From NCBI GenBank assembly GCA_028023455.1, contig JAQFVV010006215.1, forward strand, positions 248,001-312,000: DNA of 64,000 nt, in the 5' to 3' direction. Below the pieces are notes generated by a model. That model made no database searches, had not been told where the DNA came from, and was given only the letters and a program-made list of their open reading frames with translations. Shown here in pieces: positions 57,811-64,000 of the stretch. The position numbers and the translations under genes were made by a program. The stretch's first letter is position 1, and each line of letters opens with the position of its first letter. The DNA comes from Epiperipatus broadwayi. Taxonomy: Eukaryota; Onychophora; Udeonychophora; Euonychophora; Peripatidae.

Positions 57811-58739
57811 AAAAGGATAGATAAAAAAAATAACAAATTAGAATGATAAAAGAGAGAGGGATGAATCTCTTGTTATAAGGTGATCTCAAACAATAGAAGA
57901 GACTAGAGGATCTAATATAAAACCATACATATTTTCTTGACAAAATACGTGCATAAAAAAAATTAAACTGGATTTCAGAGAGATATCTCTTAGTATAAGG
58001 TTCATCCACTTGTAAAGAAGAAATTGATATAAGTAATATTAAAAAATAAGTTTCAAATGTCACCTTTCATGAAAAACAGTAAACTGCAATAAATTGTGTA
58101 CAAAATTGTCCTTCAATTAAAATTGTTGTGAAGGATTTGGTAATAAAGCTTTAATTACAATTTAAAGCTAAAATTTTCTATTAGATAGGTGTATAACAAT
58201 CAAATAGTTTCAAATTATCCTTATAAATAACAGAAATTCCAAGATAAATACAAAACCAATAGGAATTAGTTTTTAGATTATATGTTTCTGATGATGCCTG
58301 AACCAATTTATGATCTTATTTCAGAATCTGATTTTTTTGCATAGCAATGATATCACCATAGCAACTCTCTCCAGAATGTTTTAGTGGTTTAATAATGGTA
58401 TCTTAGATTATATTTATGAAATCATGATGCATAACCAGAAAGATATGAAATTTTACAATTTTGAATCTTATTCTCCTCCATGAATTGGGTATAAACAAAA
58501 TATTATTAACATCCATGAAATCAAATTGGATGTTAAAGAAACAAAAGATAAGACACAATAAATCAAAAAATTCTAATATGTTTATTGATGGAGTATCAAA
58601 ATATATTGTCAAATATATCTGGTACAATTCATCGATACATTTATCAGATTAGAGGTAAATATAATGTAATTACAATCATTGGTTCTACTCAATCCCTTAT
58701 CAAAATAAAGATATAGCTTGGCCAAATGTTGAAATAGGA

Positions 58740-60170
58740 AATTATTAAAAAAAAGGCCCAATTACCATGTATCAATCCGCTTAATAGTGATTAAGAAAAA
58801 AAAGTGCAATTAGAATATACCTTAATGCTGAATCCCATCACAATAGATGCTATACTTTTTCAATATAATGAAGAAAATCAATCTAAAGTGCTATATATTG
58901 TGAGTCATATTTTTTAGATCCAAAATTATTTTGTTACTGAAAAGAAAGTATTGATAATAATCTGGTCATTTAATAGGTTTAGACAATTTTCTCTAGGGTC
59001 TGAAATTATTACCATTACCAATGAAACTGTCTAAGAGTAGAAAATTTTTATATCACTGTTATTACATTAATATTAAAGACTCTATTGAGAATAATCTAAA
59101 AAAAATCAATTTTATGCTATTGAGTATGATGAATGTTACTATATCATTCTTCTGTATATGAAAAGCAAATTGCACATGCTATACAAATTGTATTAGAAAA
59201 TCACCCAAAATAAAGACAGACAACAAATAAAGAATATTATTGTGTTCAATTTAGATAAACAGAATAATTCTGAAGGTTATGAATTCCAGACAGTTTAAAA
59301 AGAGATTTCTAGTATATTACATCCATTATCTATCTGGGCATTATCAAATCTAGAAATGGCTATGTACACTAATATATACCACCAAAGATCTATGTAAAGC
59401 AACAAACAAATCAGATATGGGATCATCTAATTTCTGGAGATTTTTATAGACCATTTCTTCCATATAATAAGTATTCTTATTTATTAGTAGCATATAATGT
59501 TTTTTGAATACTAGTTACAGCATGCATTGTTAGAAAAGCTGATGATAATATATATAATTCATATACTGAAATTACGATTTTCTTATTGTAAAGAAACTGA
59601 AGATCACTCTTATAGAGCATGCTATTTCTTTTTATTTATAGAATGGAAGAAAAGCAAACAAAAATGGAGTGTGTCATGCATTATAATCCATCAGAAAACC
59701 TCAATTCATCCACGATGTTCTGCTTATATCTATACGACAACAATAAGAGGTGGGTTAATAATATCAAGCAAATTATTATTTACATAAATTTGATCAATCA
59801 ATGAAATAAACCAGATTTACACACACAACATGATCAGTGGAGTTCCGAATTAAAAAAATGCTGCTACCAATTAATCCAGAAAATATTAATTCACCTAAAG
59901 ACAGACTGAAAGTCCATGCAAAAATTAAAAAAAAAAGGGATAAACTGTCTTTTAGATATCCACACATATTGCCTATTGATAATTCGGTTTTTGAGTGAAC
60001 CCTTCAGGTGACAAAATCCAAGAACATATCTATAATAAATTTTATAACTTTCAAGAAAGACCATTTGAAATTATCCAATCGTATAACAATAATTTAATAA
60101 AACAACAGATATATAAAAGATTCCTATAATGTTAGAAGTTTAAAAGTTTTGTTACCAATTTAATAAAAAA
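58740..60170 (+). pseudogene. Gypsy-type LTR retrotransposon pol relic (RNase H and integrase)
   Basis: RNase H: AILFQYNEENQSKVLYIVS (about 58849), then NYFVTEKKVLIIIWSFNRF and GSEIITITNET, matching the FQY...YSVTEKE...W...KFR...G...ITDH order of Gypsy pol, with the final aspartate-histidine lost. Integrase: GDFYRPFLPYNKYSYLLVAY (about 59439), KADDNIYNSYTEI, then KWSVSCIIIHQKTS (59661), an altered form of the WSVSCPYHPQ-type stretch, and RWVNNIKQIIIYIN. C-terminal tail: NFQERPFEIIQSYNNNLI (about 60050). Stops and frameshifts occur throughout. The reverse transcriptase palm could not be recognised upstream (58100-58740). No LTR pair was found around it. Confidence 0.65.
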
Positions 60171-60255
60171 AAACAATGATAATAAGACAAAGTAATGAAT
60201 AATATCTAATTTAATAAAGTATTAGCAATAAATATCCCTGTCATGATGGACATGC

Positions 60256-60985
60256 AGATATTTTTGATACTTGTGAGTTTTTCTATAAACCAAAATGGCA
60301 GCGTGTATTTTTGATAAATGTAGTTTTGATGGGCTATAATGTACCTAAGATATGTTAGTTATTAAATTAAAACAAAATTAATAAATTATTTGTTAAATTT
60401 TAAAAAGAATGAATAAATTCCAATAAATTTTATTAAAAAGATTATTTTAATTCTTTTTACTTGTAACAGGGGAAAGCAATGAGACACTTTTAACATTGTC
60501 ATATTTTTATTCAATTCAGCATGTTTCTCTTTAAACCACTAAAAATGTTTCTCTTTGTCAGAAGTTTTTTTGGTAAATTGTTATAATGATAAAAATTTGG
60601 GACCTTCTTGTCACAGAACATGGTGTAGAGGACTATTTCTAAAGATACAGAATCATGCCTTCCTGAAAAATGTGTATTAATGATCACAATATGATTGCAT
60701 GCCATTGATATGACTAAAATTTAAATATTGTAGACATATATATTTCCATTTTTCTATTAATAAGTTAATGCAAAAAAATAAAAAATCTACATATTGTAAT
60801 TAATTTTTCCACTAAGATTTCTTTTTTTAAAATAATAATAATAAAAAATAAAAAGGAAATATTAAATGTGTTTCCTAGAAGACATTTTTTTTTGTAATCA
60901 TTTTTTGGGCCTCTGAAACTGTACATTTATCAAAAATATGGGCTGCCATATTGGTTTACTGGAAAACTCACAAATACTATATTTT
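60256..60985. mobile_element. 730-bp inverted-repeat element
   Basis: The left arm 60256-60334 (ATACTTGTGAGTTTTTCTAT, AAACCAAAATGGCAGC, ATTTTTGATAAATGTA) returns as the complement at about 60905-60985 (TACATTTATCAAAAATATG, GGCTGCCATATTGGTTTA, AAAACTCACAAATACTAT). The centre is AT-rich and has no transposase, so this is a non-autonomous element. The minus-strand frame at 60511-60705 lies inside and has no motif. Confidence 0.6.
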
Positions 60986-60989
60986 TATT

Positions 60990-62330
60990 TTAAAAAAAGA
61001 ATATACTCAAATGAATAAGATCAAACTTGTATTTAAAATAAGTTTATTATTAGTCAAATAATATTTAAATAAACTATAATTCAACAATCACTTATTTGAT
61101 TTATAATATATAGTTTATATTTTCCAATCTATAATTACATAAGGTATGAATATCTTTCTATATGCCTTTAAGCAGTTGAGATGTTTATTTGTGAATATTC
61201 ACACAACTATGAATTAATTGCATAATAAATATTCAATTATTTTTCAACTTAGAAAGAAACTGATATTTTAATACTTCTTAGTTTAACAGTGTTAAAGAAA
61301 TCAATTGTTTAAAAAGGTTTTATTTCTTCTTGTCAAATATTTATATTTTAAAGTAATAAAAAATGAATACAAGAAATGTTGCATAAATAATTAGCTTAAA
61401 ATTGCAAGGAAAAAGTTTTAAAGGAGAAAGAAGAGATAGAGAACTGAACAATTTTCATTTTTAAAACTTTCATTTTCTGAAGTATGAAGTTACATTATTT
61501 ATTTGTGATATTAATAGTATTCAACATGCATTGCTAAATTTTAAAGGTTTCTGAAGAAAATAGAACTCTTTCATGGATGAAGTCATCTACCTGTATTATT
61601 TTCTAAAGAGTTTGCCTAAAAGTCATCTACTGAAATGGATATACCTCTATTTAAAGCAAAACCACACCAAATACTAGTATTATCAATTTAAAGAAAAATA
61701 CCTATCAGTATTATATAAGTGTCCATGTATTCATTTAAATAAAAAATAAACCAGTTTTTCAGGTGTGAAATAGAATATTAAAATAAAAGCATTATTCTAA
61801 AGAGTTACAAGTATAATCTCTCTGAATTAGTTTACTATAATAATTACTTTTTGTGAAAAACCTTGCAGTCTAATGAACATTTTTGTTAAGAAAACAACCA
61901 TTTATAATTGTATTTCAGAAATAATATCTTTTTATAGCAGCAAGAAAGTTTACTATGTTTTTTTTATATTATATAATTTGTAATACAAAAAATAATTACA
62001 TTTAAGATTTGTATTATTAAAAGAAACAATAGCATATCACAAAAAGGGGAAATATTTGTTATTATACAAATATAATTAGAAAGGGAACAGTTCAAAAACA
62101 AGATTAAAAATAGATGTGTGAATGGGTATAGATGAAACTAATCTTAATTCAGTTAATCTTTTAAACTAATATTTGATGAACGTATATGCAATTTATCAAT
62201 TTATAGATGTGATAATATGTTGGATTATATCCATTATCAAGCATTAAATGTTGAATGTATAGAAAATTTTTAAACTTTATTTAAACTTTTTCAAACACAA
62301 ACAACTGTTAGTAATAACACACAAATTGAC
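60990..62330. other. No recognisable feature
   Basis: AT-rich. No frame over 60 codons and no partner repeat seen. Confidence 0.4.
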
Positions 62331-62333
62331 AAC

Positions 62334-62413
62334 ACAGGTTAGTAATTGCACAATGTTTTGAATATTATTATTCTCCATTCTTCTTCAGGTAATTTTGGCC
62401 TAACCAGTGACAA
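62334..62413 (+). repeat. Dispersed repeat D1, copy 2
   Basis: Partner of 6929-7008. Confidence 0.5.
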
Positions 62414-62661
62414 TATTAGCATAGGATGGGTTTGAGCATTCCATCATCAGATTTGCAGTGATATAGATGGCTGAAGAGTTGAAAAGTGGAAGAATTGAAG
62501 CTTGTCCATTAAAGTGTGTAGATTTGCTATAATAATATAAACTGAGCACTGATTATATATAACGTGCGAGACATGATAATCCAGACCAACTGCTGAGTGC
62601 TGATTAAACATGAAATACATATATTGGAGATCATTTATCTTTTTCACATGCATGTGATCAT

Positions 62662-62735
62662 GTGTATTGGTTATATTGGATAAGGTGGATGACTGTAGGA
62701 GTTTGAAAGTCTGGATTCAAATCCCCTTTAATTAA
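62662..62735 (+). repeat. tRNA-like stretch, probably a decayed SINE head
   Basis: TTGGATAAGGTGGATGACTG resembles an A box, and GGATTCAAATCCCC about 35 bases later resembles a B box with a T-arm. The anticodon arm does not pair well, so this is not a functional tRNA gene. It does not match the SINE family above. Confidence 0.35.
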
Positions 62736-63366
62736 TAACAAGTTGTTTGTATTTGAAAAGTTTAATTTTTTTATATACATTCAACATTTAATGATAGATG
62801 AAGGAAATAGTCCAACATATTATCAATCTAATATACCATCATCACAAACTTTCAGGCAAATATTATCAGTTTATTAATTTTGATTATTTATTTTTGGTAA
62901 AAGAAAATTATTTTGCCAAGGTATAATAATTATTAGTATTTCAATGATAGCATATTTGATGTTTGTATGCTATTTATTATATTTCCTGGTCAAGAGAATT
63001 AATTCTTCATTAAAATTATAAGCCTCTAGTTCATTTTTTTGCATGTGCCTATATTATAAAAACATTTACAAACTTTTATAATTAAAATATTTAATCTTAT
63101 ATTTTAATGATACTTTATATGGTGTATCAAAAATAGACTGTAACTAAGGAAATTGCAATTTTACTTGTTGGTCCTTGGGAAGAAGTCACATGATTGTTAT
63201 TCATGTACTTTAGAATTAAATAAATTTATGATTACTCACCTGAAAAAGCATTCTTGAATTTTTTTAAATTTAAATACTGTATATCATTTTTACAAGTGAT
63301 GTAACTATTAAGATTCATGGATCTCAGTTGACATATAAAAAGAAAGTTGATACTATGAACTATGTA

Positions 63367-63535
63367 TTAAACCACTAAACATCATGTGATTACTATTTCC
63401 TATGCTTGCACAAGCTGTTAAAACAGAGGCAAAAATCTCCTTACAGTAATGCCACCCAGTGCAAGCCTTCTTGTATCCATTAATTACCTGACTTGCACTG
63501 AGTGGCATTGCCATATGTAGAATTTTGCCTCTGTA
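63367..63535. repeat. Short R1 foldback copy
   Basis: Starts with the R1 terminus (TTAAACCACTAAACATCATG at 63368). Then GAGGCAAAAATCTCC...TGCCACCCAGTGCAAGCC at 63427-63472 is answered by the complementary GACTTGCACTGAGTGGCATT...GAATTTTGCCTC ending at about 63532. No hammerhead core is left. CTATGT near both edges might be a remnant duplication but is too short to trust. Confidence 0.7.
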
Positions 63536-63539
63536 TGGT

Positions 63540-64000
63540 CTATGTGATAGTCTATTTGGCTAAGATGTTAATTGAAATGTAGGACTAGGGTGACTTGTTC
63601 TAATATTGAGATTAGGCATATCACTTGTATGGGCAGGCCCATTTCATGCTAGGATGCATTGCACTTGGGTAACACACTGTAGTGAACACAAATGATTCAC
63701 CTTAATAAAAAAATTAAATCAATAGATAAAGGAATAATTAAAAAAAGTGAAAGCTTCAAGATTTGATTTTGCTGATGTTAAGTGATTATTTTATTCTATT
63801 ATAGATGTTATTTATGTGTTTGTATTGTTTTATCAGTTAGACTAGGTTTATGATTATATGTCTATGCTGTTTTCAAAGCAAGCAACTTTATTGTATACAG
63901 AGCCATTTCATCAACGCTTTTATTATACATACATAAGCAGCCAATATTATAGTCAAAATTAACAAACGTCATAAATTTACACTACAAAATTTTTGTAGAA
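63540..64000. other. No recognisable feature
   Basis: No frame, RNA gene or partner repeat seen up to the window end. Confidence 0.4.

Noticed and set aside
57764-58063. 99-codon minus-strand frame, hydrophobic
   Set aside because: Antisense to the gag/pol relic region; the hydrophobic, phenylalanine- and serine-rich composition is typical of antisense A-rich DNA.
62440-62460. CTGATGA on the minus strand
   Set aside because: The GAAA element and helices of a hammerhead are missing.

Overview
The window reads as intergenic sequence from a large, AT-rich, repeat-laden animal genome, probably an invertebrate. The basis is the mix of relics: a mariner-type DNA transposon, RTE-like and L1/Jockey-like LINEs, a Penelope-like reverse transcriptase, Gypsy-type gag and pol, tRNA-derived SINEs and many foldback elements. 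I see no operons, rRNA, intact tRNA, CRISPR array or intact long gene, and I cannot name the species.

The main discovery candidate is a dispersed family called R1 here, with more than ten copies or fragments (near 3.4, 7.9, 13.5, 14.0, 15.9, 18.8, 22.4, 23.2, 49.3, 50.8, 53.4 and 63.4 kb). Its core folds as a type I hammerhead ribozyme: CTGA(T/C)(G/A)A, helix II, GAAA, a two-base-pair helix III, then GTC and a six-base-pair helix I. Helix II shows compensatory changes between copies (GGC/GCC, AGC/GCT, GAC/GTC). Five copies sit between direct repeats of 9-14 bp, although the copies have inverted arms. A Penelope-like reverse transcriptase relic lies at 12.4-12.8 kb. Together this suggests a hammerhead-bearing, Penelope- or retrozyme-like non-autonomous retroelement.

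Layout. 0-9 kb: foldback repeats, an RTE-like LINE relic (2.15-2.85 kb), R1 copies and a possible terminal exon at 4.8 kb. 9-18 kb: SINEs, the Penelope-like relic, R1 copies and foldbacks. 18-24 kb: quieter, with a GC-richer unique block at 20.26-20.54 kb that could be regulatory. 24.5-27.8 kb: a broken L1/Jockey-like LINE. 30.7-45.1 kb: a nested LTR-retrotransposon complex, in which two long direct repeats bracket a gag relic and are interrupted by solo LTRs of another family, a 1.05-kb terminal-inverted-repeat element and 25-bp minisatellites. 45-54 kb: old dispersed repeats and R1 copies. 55-60 kb: a mariner relic with an internal deletion, a possible exon and a Gypsy-type gag/pol relic. 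60-64 kb: foldbacks, a tRNA-like stretch and a last R1 copy.

The open frames in the window are almost all chance frames or pieces of dead transposons. No host gene can be asserted. The two best host-exon candidates (4802-4903 and 55041-55126) are tentative.
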